Source: Clostridia bacterium (GTDB lineage Bacteria; Bacillota_A; Clostridia; UBA1381). Taken from it: DNA of 39,059 nucleotides. The position numbers and the translations under genes were made by a program. Under the pieces are notes generated by a model. It was not told the DNA's origin, searched no databases, and saw only the letters and a list, made by a program, of their open reading frames with translations. The DNA lies in contig JAFSSG010000025.1 in assembly GCA_017451145.1 (NCBI GenBank), positions 1 to 39,059 of the forward strand, in the 5' to 3' direction. This document shows positions 1-7,213 of this stretch, in pieces (position 1 is the stretch's first letter; every line of letters begins with the position of its first letter).

Positions 1-1145
1 AACTTTCCGCAAGGCGTCAGCGAATACAAATCCGCCAGAGTATCCATTGCATAAACAAGGTCGGAAAGTCCTTTTCTAAGTTCTGCCTGAATATCGCAGA
101 TGTGCGTATAGCTACGCTGTTTTGAGGCACGGAATTCCTCCGCTGTTCTGTCGATATTCTGGATATCGGAAAGTGTGCCGTACGCAAGTCCCGTACCAAA
201 CTCTATCCGACGCAGAATTTCATTTAGCCCTTCTTTTATTTCTTTACTGCGTAGCGTCGGTGTCCAGTCCTCAAAAAGTGCGTCATTACCTGAATTCAAC
301 ATTCTATAAAGACGCTTATCCGGAAGATTTTTCTCGCCGTTTTTATCACTGCGGATTGCCGATTCATCAACATATAATGCTCTTTCTCCGCTCTCAAATT
401 CCCACATCAAGCGTTCATACTGCTTTTCCGCATCAGCGATAAGCGGTACGACCTTGGAATAAACGGAAACTCCGAGTGGCGACGTTACATCGATGCTGTT
501 CGCCATAGGCATCTTTATATACGCAAACAGCGGTTTTTGTACTCCCTCGCAAACCACATATGGCTCAATATTATGCCAAAATTCCGTATCGGACAAATTT
601 ATGCTCTTGCCCAAATCATTTTCTGAGCCTGAAACAAAGGCACTGTTTCGGATTACATACTGCCCGTTTTCAAAGCTGTGCCGTTCTATTCTTGTGAAAA
701 CGCTCTTTCCCGAAGAAAATCTGTCCAAAAAGACTGCGTCGGTAATTGTGCCTGTTTCATCAAATTCTATCGGCACAAAATTTTGCGGCGAAATACGGCT
801 TATCAGTATCTTTCCATCTGCCACATACGGTTTTAATACTACACCGCCCAAAGCTGCGGCAAGTTCTGCGGTAACACGCATACCTTTTAAGGCGTCTTTA
901 TAAAATCGGTTTAAAAAATCGGCCCTTTTTGAGCCAGAAATCTCCGATTTCATTTCAAGCGTTGCAAGTCGTGCCGTTTCTGAGGCAACGGAAGCTGCAA
1001 GTTGGAGTCTGCTCTCGCCCTTATAAAGCCTCTCCCAAAGCTCTATTGATGCGGTCATCAAATCGCTCTTTATAACGCCCTGCGATGAAAGATAGTTTTT
1101 TAAGCTGAAAATACTTATCACCTCTTTTATTTGGTTTTTTACCAT
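1..1145 (-). CDS. Phage portal protein (SPP1 gp6/A118-like), partial
   Basis: The minus strand is open from 1145 to the window edge, giving about 381 residues with the C-terminus outside. The translation reads like portal proteins of tailed phages of Gram-positive bacteria: an early ELWERLYKG segment, then LEMKSEISGS, LNRFYKDAL and a later GTGLAYGTLSDIQN stretch. Portals form the dodecameric ring at one capsid vertex through which the terminase pumps DNA. The ATG at 1145 overlaps the terminase stop (ATGGTAA). An in-frame GTG at 1121 lies in a purine-rich AGAGGTG context and is an alternative start. The position directly after the large terminase gene is the normal packaging-module order. Family assignment is by recognition only; the missing C-terminus cannot be judged. 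Confidence 0.82.
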   Translation of the reverse strand, partial: MVKNQIKEVISIFSLKNYLSSQGVIKSDLMTASIELWERLYKGESRLQLAASVASETARLATLEMKSEISGSKRADFLNRFYKDALKGMRVTAELAAALGGVVLKPYVADGKILISRISPQNFVPIEFDETGTITDAVFLDRFSSGKSVFTRIERHSFENGQYVIRNSAFVSGSENDLGKSINLSDTEFWHNIEPYVVCEGVQKPLFAYIKMPMANSIDVTSPLGVSVYSKVVPLIADAEKQYERLMWEFESGERALYVDESAIRSDKNGEKNLPDKRLYRMLNSGNDALFEDWTPTLRSKEIKEGLNEILRRIEFGTGLAYGTLSDIQNIDRTAEEFRASKQRSYTHICDIQAELRKGLSDLVYAMDTLADLYSLTPCGK

Positions 1146-2305
1146 ATCCTTTTTAGTATGGTATAGCAAAAGTACCGCAAATCGTCCATTGCGTGATCGT
1201 TTTGCTTAATCGGACGGTCAGTATCCGATTCACTGTCCCACCTGTACGATGTGAACTCTGCTATTATGCTTTTGCAGACAGGGTGGATTTTGATTCTGTC
1301 CTCAGACAAAAGCCCCGCAGTAAACCGTATGCCGTCAAGCACGTCATTTCTTGCCTTTTTTACGGTAAACCTACCGTGACGGCGTACAGTTTCAATAAAA
1401 CTTGCGGCTGAGGGATCGATTATTACATAGCACACGGGCAAGTCGTCGGCAAGTTTTACAAGCTCTTTATAGTATTCCTCATCGGTCATCTGCCGTCCGC
1501 TTTTCCTGCCGTCGTGGTAAAACTCGCGTATGCGGAAGGCTTGTTTGCCGTTAACGCACCAAAGCCCCATACTGCACGGATTAAGCGTTCCGTAATCTAT
1601 GGATATGTAATATTCCCTACAATCCGGTATATCGGAGGAAATATGCCTTGCTTCAGAAAACATAGGATAAATAAGTCCCTCAGCCAAAGCCCATTTTCCG
1701 AGTATGAACCGCTCAAAATACACCGTTCCGCGATATTCACATTCCAGGTTTTTAATAAAGTTTTCGGGTAACATGGGATTATCGTAAATCGTATAATGTT
1801 GCCTGAAAATGTCCGCGTCGCTCTCCAAAAACTTTAAAAACCAATGGTTCGGGCTGTCAGGATTGCAAGTGCCGTCAAAAACGGAATTCGGCTTATCAAG
1901 CCGTGATTTCAGCATTGAAAAAACATCCTCGTTCCAGGTCGTAATTTCATCGCCGTAACAATATTCGATTCCCGCACCTTGCAGTTTTGAAACCTGCGTA
2001 ATTCTGTCCGCACCTAAGGCATGGCACTTTTTGCCGAACAGCATTACCGTATTGTCACTGCCTATATTCCCGACAAGCCTATCGCCCCATATCGACTGCA
2101 TGGGCTCTAAAATGTTTCTTGAAAGTGTGCCTTTTGTGTTTCCCAAAAGCACGATAAGTCCCTCGCCCTTGCAGTTTAAAATGCGTTTTGGGATAAGGAA
2201 GTAATCAAGGTATGTTTTTCCGCTTCTCGTTGCACCTTCCTTAATGTTCCACCTATGCGTCGCATTTTTCCAGAACTCTTTTTGTTTATCGGTCAGCCTC
2301 AGCAT
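1139..2305 (-). CDS. Phage terminase large subunit (PBSX XtmB-like)
   Basis: This is the ATP-driven DNA-packaging motor and nuclease. The N-terminal ATPase has a Walker A (GATRSGKT, about residues 24-31) and a Walker B (YCYGDEIT). The C-terminal RNase H-like nuclease has the expected acidic residues in YISIDYGT, VIIDPSA and NDHAMDDL. At about 388 residues it matches the shorter PBSX-type terminases. I chose ATG 2305 because GGGAGG lies 5 nt upstream; a TTG at 2308 is also in frame. The start overlaps the end of the small-subunit gene and the stop overlaps the portal start, so the three genes are translationally coupled. No frameshift or lost motif is visible, so the motor could be functional. 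Confidence 0.93.
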   Translation of the reverse strand: MLRLTDKQKEFWKNATHRWNIKEGATRSGKTYLDYFLIPKRILNCKGEGLIVLLGNTKGTLSRNILEPMQSIWGDRLVGNIGSDNTVMLFGKKCHALGADRITQVSKLQGAGIEYCYGDEITTWNEDVFSMLKSRLDKPNSVFDGTCNPDSPNHWFLKFLESDADIFRQHYTIYDNPMLPENFIKNLECEYRGTVYFERFILGKWALAEGLIYPMFSEARHISSDIPDCREYYISIDYGTLNPCSMGLWCVNGKQAFRIREFYHDGRKSGRQMTDEEYYKELVKLADDLPVCYVIIDPSAASFIETVRRHGRFTVKKARNDVLDGIRFTAGLLSEDRIKIHPVCKSIIAEFTSYRWDSESDTDRPIKQNDHAMDDLRYFCYTILKRIW

Positions 2306-2729
2306 CAATGCCTCCCATAATTTCCTCCAAGTGTTTCATAAGCTCCTTATCACTTTCACTCGGTTTATCACGCCATCTGTCCGGGCATCTGTTTTTGAGC
2401 CACACCGACGCTGCCGAAACGTCCGGCGGGACTTCTTTTGAAACAGTAGTCACTTCCTCCTGACCGTTCGCTTTTAACACACGTTTTTCCTCCGAAACGA
2501 AAAATCCGAGTGCCTTTTTAAGAAGTGCCTCCTCTACCATAGCGTCTGTCTGCTCTCTGTCATACATAAGTGCCTCCGAAAGCATCTTATTCTTTTTAGA
2601 AAGACGCTCTAATCCTTTTGCGGAAATCCCGATTTTTTCCGCAATTTTGCTTACACTTACTCCGCTCCTCCTCCACGAAGCAATAAGCAAAAGTCCGCTC
2701 CGTGTAAGCCAAAAATCTGTTTTTGCCAT
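2286..2729 (-). CDS. Phage terminase small subunit (XtmA-like)
   Basis: The 147-residue protein has an N-terminal helix-turn-helix (ISKIAEKIGIS-like stretch around residues 25-45) and ends with a conserved-looking PPDVSAASVWLKNRCPDRWRDK segment typical of phage small terminases. These proteins recognise the packaging site and deliver DNA to the large subunit. An AAAGGA site precedes the ATG. The gene overlaps the large terminase gene by about 20 nt. About 90 nt without a gene separate it from the sigma-like regulator upstream, where a late promoter or a pac site could lie. Confidence 0.85.
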   Translation of the reverse strand: MAKTDFWLTRSGLLLIASWRRSGVSVSKIAEKIGISAKGLERLSKKNKMLSEALMYDREQTDAMVEEALLKKALGFFVSEEKRVLKANGQEEVTTVSKEVPPDVSAASVWLKNRCPDRWRDKPSESDKELMKHLEEIMGGIDAEADR

Positions 2730-2819
2730 TGTTAATCCTTTCGCTGTCTAAATAGTAAGACTTTCCCTCAAAATTTATTTTATATTACCATAATTCTTCG
2801 GGACATATGGGACAGATTT

Positions 2820-3134
2820 CTATGCCCCTGCTTTTTCTAAAAATCTGTAAAATCTTTTCTTTACGGTGTACTCCGAATTCATCCCGCCAATCCTGTCCGC
2901 AACCGCATTCCAGCTTAAAAGATTGAAACACCTTAGCTTTACGATAAGTCTTATCTGCGGGTCCTCAATCGACAAAATGAAATTTACAACCTCCTGCCTC
3001 TTTTCCTTGAGCTCTGAAAGCCGTTTTTCTATCTGCTTTTTTCTTGCACCGTCCTTTACATACGTCATATCGTCAATCCACGATTCTATTTCCTTGTCCA
3101 AATAATAAACCTGTTTTAAATCGTTTTTTGTCAT
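2820..3134 (-). CDS. Phage late-transcription regulator, sigma-70 region 4/ArpU/Xpf-like
   Basis: This 104-residue protein has an N-terminal charged helical half (KKQIEKRLSELKEKRQEV) and a C-terminal helix-turn-helix (DPQIRLIVKLRCFNLLSWNAVADRIGG) of the type seen in sigma region 4 and in the small regulators placed just before terminase genes in Firmicute phages (ArpU, RinA, Xpf of PBSX). An AAAGGAG site precedes the ATG. Its position directly upstream of the small terminase supports a role as activator of the packaging and morphogenesis genes. The exact family cannot be fixed by eye. Confidence 0.7.
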   Translation of the reverse strand: MTKNDLKQVYYLDKEIESWIDDMTYVKDGARKKQIEKRLSELKEKRQEVVNFILSIEDPQIRLIVKLRCFNLLSWNAVADRIGGMNSEYTVKKRFYRFLEKAGA

Positions 3135-3145
3135 TTTTAACTCCT

Positions 3146-3343
3146 TTAAAAAAGCTCGTCATAATAGATTTTACTTACACATTCCTCGCATCCGATGACG
3201 TCTCCGTGGCAATCCTTCAACAAAAAATCCCATTCGCTGCTGTCGCATACAGGACATTTTATTTCCGTTTCTTCACCGTAATCATCGCCGTAGTTCATCG
3301 TCCGTGACCGCTCCATACGCATAATTTCCGCATATTCGTTCAT
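3146..3343 (-). CDS. Small zinc-ribbon phage protein
   Basis: This 65-residue protein contains a CPVCDSSEW pair and a GCEEC pair, a four-cysteine zinc-ribbon pattern (CxxC...CxxC). The start at ATG 3343 is set by a strong AAAGGAGGT site; a longer reading frame to 3421 would run into the operator region and lacks such a site. It is the first gene transcribed away from the repressor, where phages usually place an early regulatory gene, so a regulatory role is plausible but is inference. No enzyme motif is visible. Confidence 0.65.
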   Translation of the reverse strand: MNEYAEIMRMERSRTMNYGDDYGEETEIKCPVCDSSEWDFLLKDCHGDVIGCEECVSKIYYDELF

Positions 3344-3388
3344 TTTTTGTACCTCCTTTGCTGTTAAATTTTCCGTCCGCACTAAGTC

Positions 3389-3461
3389 CACATTTTGTGA
3401 TTTGTTATTATAATAAACCACATTTTGTGTGATTTGTCAAGTATTTTTAACACGATTTGTG
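3389..3461. promoter_or_regulatory. Three repressor operators in the divergent prophage switch
   Basis: Three 11-nt palindromes lie at 3389-3399 (CACATTTTGTG), 3419-3429 (identical) and 3451-3461 (CACGATTTGTG). They are spaced 30 and 32 nt apart, about three helical turns, so bound repressors would sit on one face of the DNA. They match a fourth copy in the repressor promoter. On the minus strand a TTGACA (3440-3435) precedes a TATTAT/TATAAT run (3415-3407), and the second operator falls between these boxes. The sites therefore should block the minus-strand phage genes. Confidence 0.75.
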
Positions 3462-3500
3462 GGTTTTTAACAAAATTTTTTAAAAATTTTCGTAAATGTA

Positions 3501-3529
3501 TTGACAAAACCACGTTTCGTGTATAAAAT
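3501..3529 (+). promoter_or_regulatory. Repressor promoter with embedded fourth operator
   Basis: TTGACA at 3501-3506 and TAAAAT at 3524-3529 are separated by 17 nt. The palindrome CACGTTTCGTG (3511-3521) fills the spacer, so repressor bound here would block RNA polymerase and autoregulate its own gene. The sequence is the most GC-rich and symmetric of the four copies. Confidence 0.75.
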
Positions 3530-3571
3530 TATTGTTGAAATTTGTTGAAAAAAATAAAAAGGAGTAAAAAT

Positions 3572-4207
3572 ATGTTTGGTGACATACTAAAAGATCTAAG
3601 AAAGCAGGAAAAGCTTTCACAAGCCGAACTTGCAGACATTTTAGGGATATCTAAAAGTGCTGTCGGTATGTATGAGCAGAATAAAAGAAGTCCGCATTCC
3701 GACGACCTTTTAAAGCGGATTGCAGGACATTTTGGCGTTACGATAGATTATTTAAAGGGGTATTCGGTAGGAGTATCCTCTCTTGATTTTGAACGGTTCG
3801 GGATAGGCAAAATCCACAAAAAAAGCTTCCCCATGCTCGGAAAAATTGCGTGTGGAGAGCCTATTATGTGCGAACAGGATTATGAAACCGTTGTAGAGGC
3901 GTCAGGCGATATAAATGCAGATTTTTGCGTCACCGCACAGGGTGACAGTATGATAAATGCTCGGATTCTTGACGGCGACACCGTTTTCGTGCGTGAGCAA
4001 AGTATGGTAGAAAACGGGGAAATCGCAGTAGTTATCGTAAATGATGATGAGGTGACATTAAAAAGATTTTATTATTATCCCGAAAATCAGCGTGTTATTT
4101 TACAGGCGGAAAATCCCAAATATCAGCCGATGGTTTTTGACGGTGAACAGCTGAGTCACATACGCATTTTAGGCAAAGCCGTTGCGTTTACCAGCAAAAT
4201 ACAATAG
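3572..4207 (+). CDS. LexA/CI-type self-cleaving prophage repressor
   Basis: This 211-residue repressor has an N-terminal XRE helix-turn-helix (about residues 5-62; LSQAELADILGISKSAVGMYE) and a C-terminal S24 peptidase domain. The visible catalytic pair is Ser126 in GDSM and Lys164 in TLKRF, and the scissile bond is the Cys94-Gly95 of IACGEP. The start is ATG 3572 with AAGGAG upstream; an upstream TTG (3542) in frame is rejected. By family knowledge such repressors cleave themselves when activated RecA appears, so the element should be induced by DNA damage. It is divergent from the packaging genes and followed by a strong terminator. No integrase or antirepressor gene is next to it. Confidence 0.92.
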   Translation: MFGDILKDLRKQEKLSQAELADILGISKSAVGMYEQNKRSPHSDDLLKRIAGHFGVTIDYLKGYSVGVSSLDFERFGIGKIHKKSFPMLGKIACGEPIMCEQDYETVVEASGDINADFCVTAQGDSMINARILDGDTVFVREQSMVENGEIAVVIVNDDEVTLKRFYYYPENQRVILQAENPKYQPMVFDGEQLSHIRILGKAVAFTSKIQ

Positions 4208-4216
4208 TTACTACTA

Positions 4217-4250
4217 AAAAAATCTTTCCTCTTTCGAGGAAAGATTTTTT
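4217..4250. terminator. Bidirectional terminator between prophage repressor and spoVT
   Basis: A perfect 15-bp stem (4217-4231 with 4236-4250; loop TTTC) has A/T-rich outer arms that give a U-tract on both strands. It overlaps the spoVT stop codon and ends both convergent transcripts. It also marks the boundary of phage-like genes on this side. Confidence 0.85.
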
Positions 4251-4788
4251 AGCCTTCCATATGCTTACCTAAAAAACCGGCTGCGGCTTCTGCAAGTTTA
4301 ACTTCTGTTTCGGTTGGGTTTTGGCTGTCTTTCATAACAAATATAACCGAGCCTATCGTGTCACCTTCCGAGACAATCGGTACAACAACTCCTGCACTGC
4401 AATTATCCACGCCTTCGGCTATCGAAACACCTTGATTTGTCCCCTGCGACTTAAAGGATTCCTTTTCGCTCATAAGGTTTTCTATGTCGGAGCTAACCCT
4501 TTTTTCCATAAAATCCTTTTTAGACACGCCCGAAACGGCTATGATGTTGTCGCGGTCGGTTATCAACGTGGGAACGCCTGTTGTTTTGTTCAAGGTTTCG
4601 GCATAGGTTATCGCAAAATCGCCCAGCTCACCTATGGGCGAGTACTTTTTAAAGATAACCTCCCCGTCTTTTTCAGTATAGATTTCAAGCGGGTCGCCCT
4701 CGCGGATTCGCATTGTGCGGCGGATTTCCTTCGGGATTACTACCCTTCCCAAATCGTCTATACGTCTTACAATTCCTGTTGCTTTCAT
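4249..4788 (-). CDS. spoVT: Stage V sporulation protein T
   Basis: This 179-residue protein has an N-terminal AbrB-type swapped-hairpin DNA-binding domain (MKATGIVRRIDDLGRVVIPKE, residues 1-50) followed by a GAF-like sensor domain, the two-domain layout and length of SpoVT (about 178 residues in Bacillus). SpoVT tunes forespore gene expression late in sporulation in the SigG regulon. Its presence is the best evidence that the host forms endospores. The start is ATG 4788 with AAAGGAG upstream. A SigG-like -35 (TGCATA, 4855-4850) with a weak -10 (about 4831-4825) lies upstream, but this promoter call is tentative. The stop overlaps the terminator shared with the prophage repressor. Confidence 0.93.
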   Translation of the reverse strand: MKATGIVRRIDDLGRVVIPKEIRRTMRIREGDPLEIYTEKDGEVIFKKYSPIGELGDFAITYAETLNKTTGVPTLITDRDNIIAVSGVSKKDFMEKRVSSDIENLMSEKESFKSQGTNQGVSIAEGVDNCSAGVVVPIVSEGDTIGSVIFVMKDSQNPTETEVKLAEAAAGFLGKHMEG

Positions 4789-4908
4789 TTATAAAACTCC
4801 TTTTGCTTTTTTTAATTTGCCTACTTATTTTCTGCAAAAGGTGTCATTTTATGCAATTTTTGAAATTTTGCATTTGGAAATTTTTGTGCAGACGCAATTT
4901 TTTACCTG

Positions 4909-5706
4909 CTATTTTTGATGGACATCGAGCTGATTGAACGGGATATGTATATCTTTCTTTTCCAAGCAGTCCAAAATGCAGGTAAGTGCATCTCTTCTTA
5001 TTTGAAGTCTGTCTATTGGCGGACAATAGACCTTAATATGATATTTTATGCTTGAATCGGCAAAATCATTAACCCCGCGAAACTCAACCTTTTCCACCTT
5101 TTCAAGCTTTTCTATATTTTCCACAATATAGTCGATTGTTTCCTTCGCATCGCTCAGCTTCAAATCATACGGGAGCGGTAAATCTATATTTATCATATGC
5201 GATACAATCTCAACTTTTTCAATATTTCTGTTGGAAATCGAAACAATGTTCTTTTGATAAATATCTTCTATTCTCGTTGTTTTAAGTCCGATAGCCAAAA
5301 CAACGCCGGTATAGTTTTCAAATTTTATAACATCTCCCACATGATAATAGGAATCGGTTATAATGTCAAAGCCTTTAATAACATCTTTTAGTGCGTCCTG
5401 AATCGCAAAACCGAATACTATGCCCAACACTCCTACGCCGGTCACGATAGAAGTAATATTTACGCCGTTTATCTTAAGAAGCACAAAAATAAGTATTATA
5501 ATGAACAAGTACCTGTTTATACTTCTCAATAATTTAGTATAAGTATAATATTTCTTGCTACTGAAAAATTTGTTACCGGCAGAAATCTTTTCAAAGACTA
5601 ACCTTGTAAATATTCGGTAAATAGCTATTGCCAAAACAATGGCAATCAAAGAATATAAAGCCCTGCCAAACCATATATTTTCGTGCATAAGCTTTGCAAA
5701 ATCCAT
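4909..5706 (-). CDS. mscS: Small-conductance mechanosensitive channel (MscS family)
   Basis: This 265-residue membrane protein shows two N-terminal transmembrane segments (about 15-37 and 65-85). These precede the signature pore helix and MscS beta-domain (VTGVGVLGIVFGFAIQDALKD..GFDIITDSYYHVGDVIKFENYTGVV), then a C-terminal alpha/beta vestibule. It opens on membrane tension to release solutes during osmotic downshock. A GAGGGGATAAG site precedes the ATG, 2 nt after the Sir2 stop, so it is the last gene of the GH88-PHP-Sir2 operon. Three-TM topology is usual; the first helix here is short. The link to sugar metabolism is through gene order only. Confidence 0.9.
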   Translation of the reverse strand: MDFAKLMHENIWFGRALYSLIAIVLAIAIYRIFTRLVFEKISAGNKFFSSKKYYTYTKLLRSINRYLFIIILIFVLLKINGVNITSIVTGVGVLGIVFGFAIQDALKDVIKGFDIITDSYYHVGDVIKFENYTGVVLAIGLKTTRIEDIYQKNIVSISNRNIEKVEIVSHMINIDLPLPYDLKLSDAKETIDYIVENIEKLEKVEKVEFRGVNDFADSSIKYHIKVYCPPIDRLQIRRDALTCILDCLEKKDIHIPFNQLDVHQK

Positions 5707-5708
5707 TC

Positions 5709-6455
5709 TTATCCCCTCAATTCCTTCATAACCGCGTCGAAAACTTCGCCGATGTTATTCCGTATGACCAAATTCGCCTTATCGTCATATCCCGTTTCCG
5801 ACTTGTTTATTATTACAGTATATCTCCCGCCAAAATATCTTACAAATGATGCGGCAGGATATACGGCAAGAGATGTGCCCCCTACTATGAGCATATCCGC
5901 ATTTTCAATATATGAAACAGCTTTCTCCGCAACGCCTTCATACAGCGGTTCTTCGTATAATACAACCTTTGGTTTCATTATACCGCCACAATGCTCACAT
6001 TTTGGGATTTTTCCCGCCTTAATTTCTCCAATCATCTTTTCATTATCAGACATTTTACCGCACTGACTGCAATAAAACTCCTTAGCCGTTCCGTGAAGCT
6101 CGATTACATCTTCACTTCCGGCTAATTGGTGCAATCCGTCAATATTCTGCGTAATTACAGCCTTTAGCTTCCCCATTTTTTCAAGCTCGGAAAGTGCCTT
6201 ATGTGCTTTATTAGGCTCTACATTTGCAATAAAGTATTTCCTGTAAAAATCATAAAAAATATCAGGTTTTTCAAAGAAAAAGCTATGACTTAAAATCACC
6301 TCAGGCGATACCCCGTAATCTTTTACGGTATTATAAAGCCCGTCGCTACTCCGATAATCCTTGACACCGCTTTCAGTCGAAACACCCGCACCGCCAAAAA
6401 ATACGATATTTTCACATTCTTCTATCATTTTTGCAAGTTTTAAACATTCCATCAT
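5709..6455 (-). CDS. NAD-dependent protein deacylase, sirtuin (Sir2/CobB)
   Basis: This 248-residue sirtuin shows the NAD-binding GGAGVSTESGVKDYRS motif (about 20-35), QNIDGLHQ and catalytic His in LHGT. A four-cysteine zinc site (CSQCGK..CEHCGG) and the Rossmann-fold VGGTSLAVYPA segment follow. It removes acyl groups from lysines using NAD. The usual IPDFR is replaced by VKDYR, a modest variant. The start ATG (6455) overlaps the PHP stop as ATGATG, so translation is coupled. Placement between a PHP hydrolase and a channel gene in a sugar operon is unusual. One idea is control of acetyl-CoA-producing enzymes by deacetylation during pectin use; this is inference. Confidence 0.93.
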   Translation of the reverse strand: MMECLKLAKMIEECENIVFFGGAGVSTESGVKDYRSSDGLYNTVKDYGVSPEVILSHSFFFEKPDIFYDFYRKYFIANVEPNKAHKALSELEKMGKLKAVITQNIDGLHQLAGSEDVIELHGTAKEFYCSQCGKMSDNEKMIGEIKAGKIPKCEHCGGIMKPKVVLYEEPLYEGVAEKAVSYIENADMLIVGGTSLAVYPAASFVRYFGGRYTVIINKSETGYDDKANLVIRNNIGEVFDAVMKELRG

Positions 6456-7183
6456 GGTAATACTATGGCATTGCCTCCTATTTCTAATAAATAATCCTCA
6501 CTTTTGAGAATTTTTGCAAGTTGAAAAGAATCCGTTACCTCTTCTTTTGAGCGTAATGCGGCAGCACCTTCATGTTTTATGCCCAAATGATGAAAATCAG
6601 TACCTGCACTTACTATTTTTAAATTATTCTCTTTTGCGTATTCCGTTGCTATGGCAATTCTTGAATTATGTCCCTGATGCAGATTCAGTGTTTCTATTCC
6701 GTCCAATAATTCAGGGCTTATCGGGTTACAATTATCACGGAACGGATGTGCCTGTATAAATACACTGTCAGGCATTTTGTATTTTTTTCTGAAATTCTCC
6801 ACGCCAAACGGCAAATATCCATAAATTTCTCTGAGCATTTGCTTGTTTATTCCGTAAATCAGATAATCGTTTATACTTTCGGTAAAACGTATCTCTACGC
6901 CCAATATCACATTTAAGCCGTATTCATCGCCGTAAGCTTTTGTCTTTTCATAATCGTCGTACCAAAGCTCAATGCCGTTTTCCTCGAAGTTCTCTAAACG
7001 GCGGTAATTGTAGATAAAGTGGTTTGTCAGCACCAGCGAATTATACCCAAGTTCTACATAGGTTTTCACAAGCTGTTCCGGACTTACTTCACTGCACCCA
7101 CTTGCCGGAAATGAATGTGCGTGTAACTCTGTTCTAAACGGATATTCCTTTATTAAGTCTTCCTTTATAAGTTTTCCTATCAT
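6452..7183 (-). CDS. PHP-domain metal-dependent phosphoesterase
   Basis: This 243-residue protein has the PHP-family metal ligands: ELHAHS near residue 20, TNHF (about 54), GVEI (about 95), QAHPF (about 145) and GTDFHHLG (about 196). PHP proteins hydrolyse phosphoesters such as histidinol phosphate or nucleoside 3',5'-bisphosphate; the substrate here cannot be told. An AGAGGC site precedes the ATG. It lies 30 nt after GH88 and overlaps sir2. A role in trimming a phosphorylated product of sugar or nucleotide metabolism is possible but unproven. Confidence 0.85.
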   Translation of the reverse strand: MIGKLIKEDLIKEYPFRTELHAHSFPASGCSEVSPEQLVKTYVELGYNSLVLTNHFIYNYRRLENFEENGIELWYDDYEKTKAYGDEYGLNVILGVEIRFTESINDYLIYGINKQMLREIYGYLPFGVENFRKKYKMPDSVFIQAHPFRDNCNPISPELLDGIETLNLHQGHNSRIAIATEYAKENNLKIVSAGTDFHHLGIKHEGAAALRSKEEVTDSFQLAKILKSEDYLLEIGGNAIVLP

Positions 7184-7213
7184 TTTTTTGCCTCTTTTGT
7201 ATAAATATTTTGA

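Noticed and set aside
122..903. Plus-strand reading frames of 106 and 136 residues
   Set aside because: They lie opposite the portal gene, have no ribosome site or recognisable motif, and the minus strand is open through the whole region.
3542..3571. Earlier TTG start for the prophage repressor
   Set aside because: The ATG at 3572 has AAGGAG at good spacing and gives the normal N-terminus; the extra ten residues are basic leader sequence without a ribosome site.
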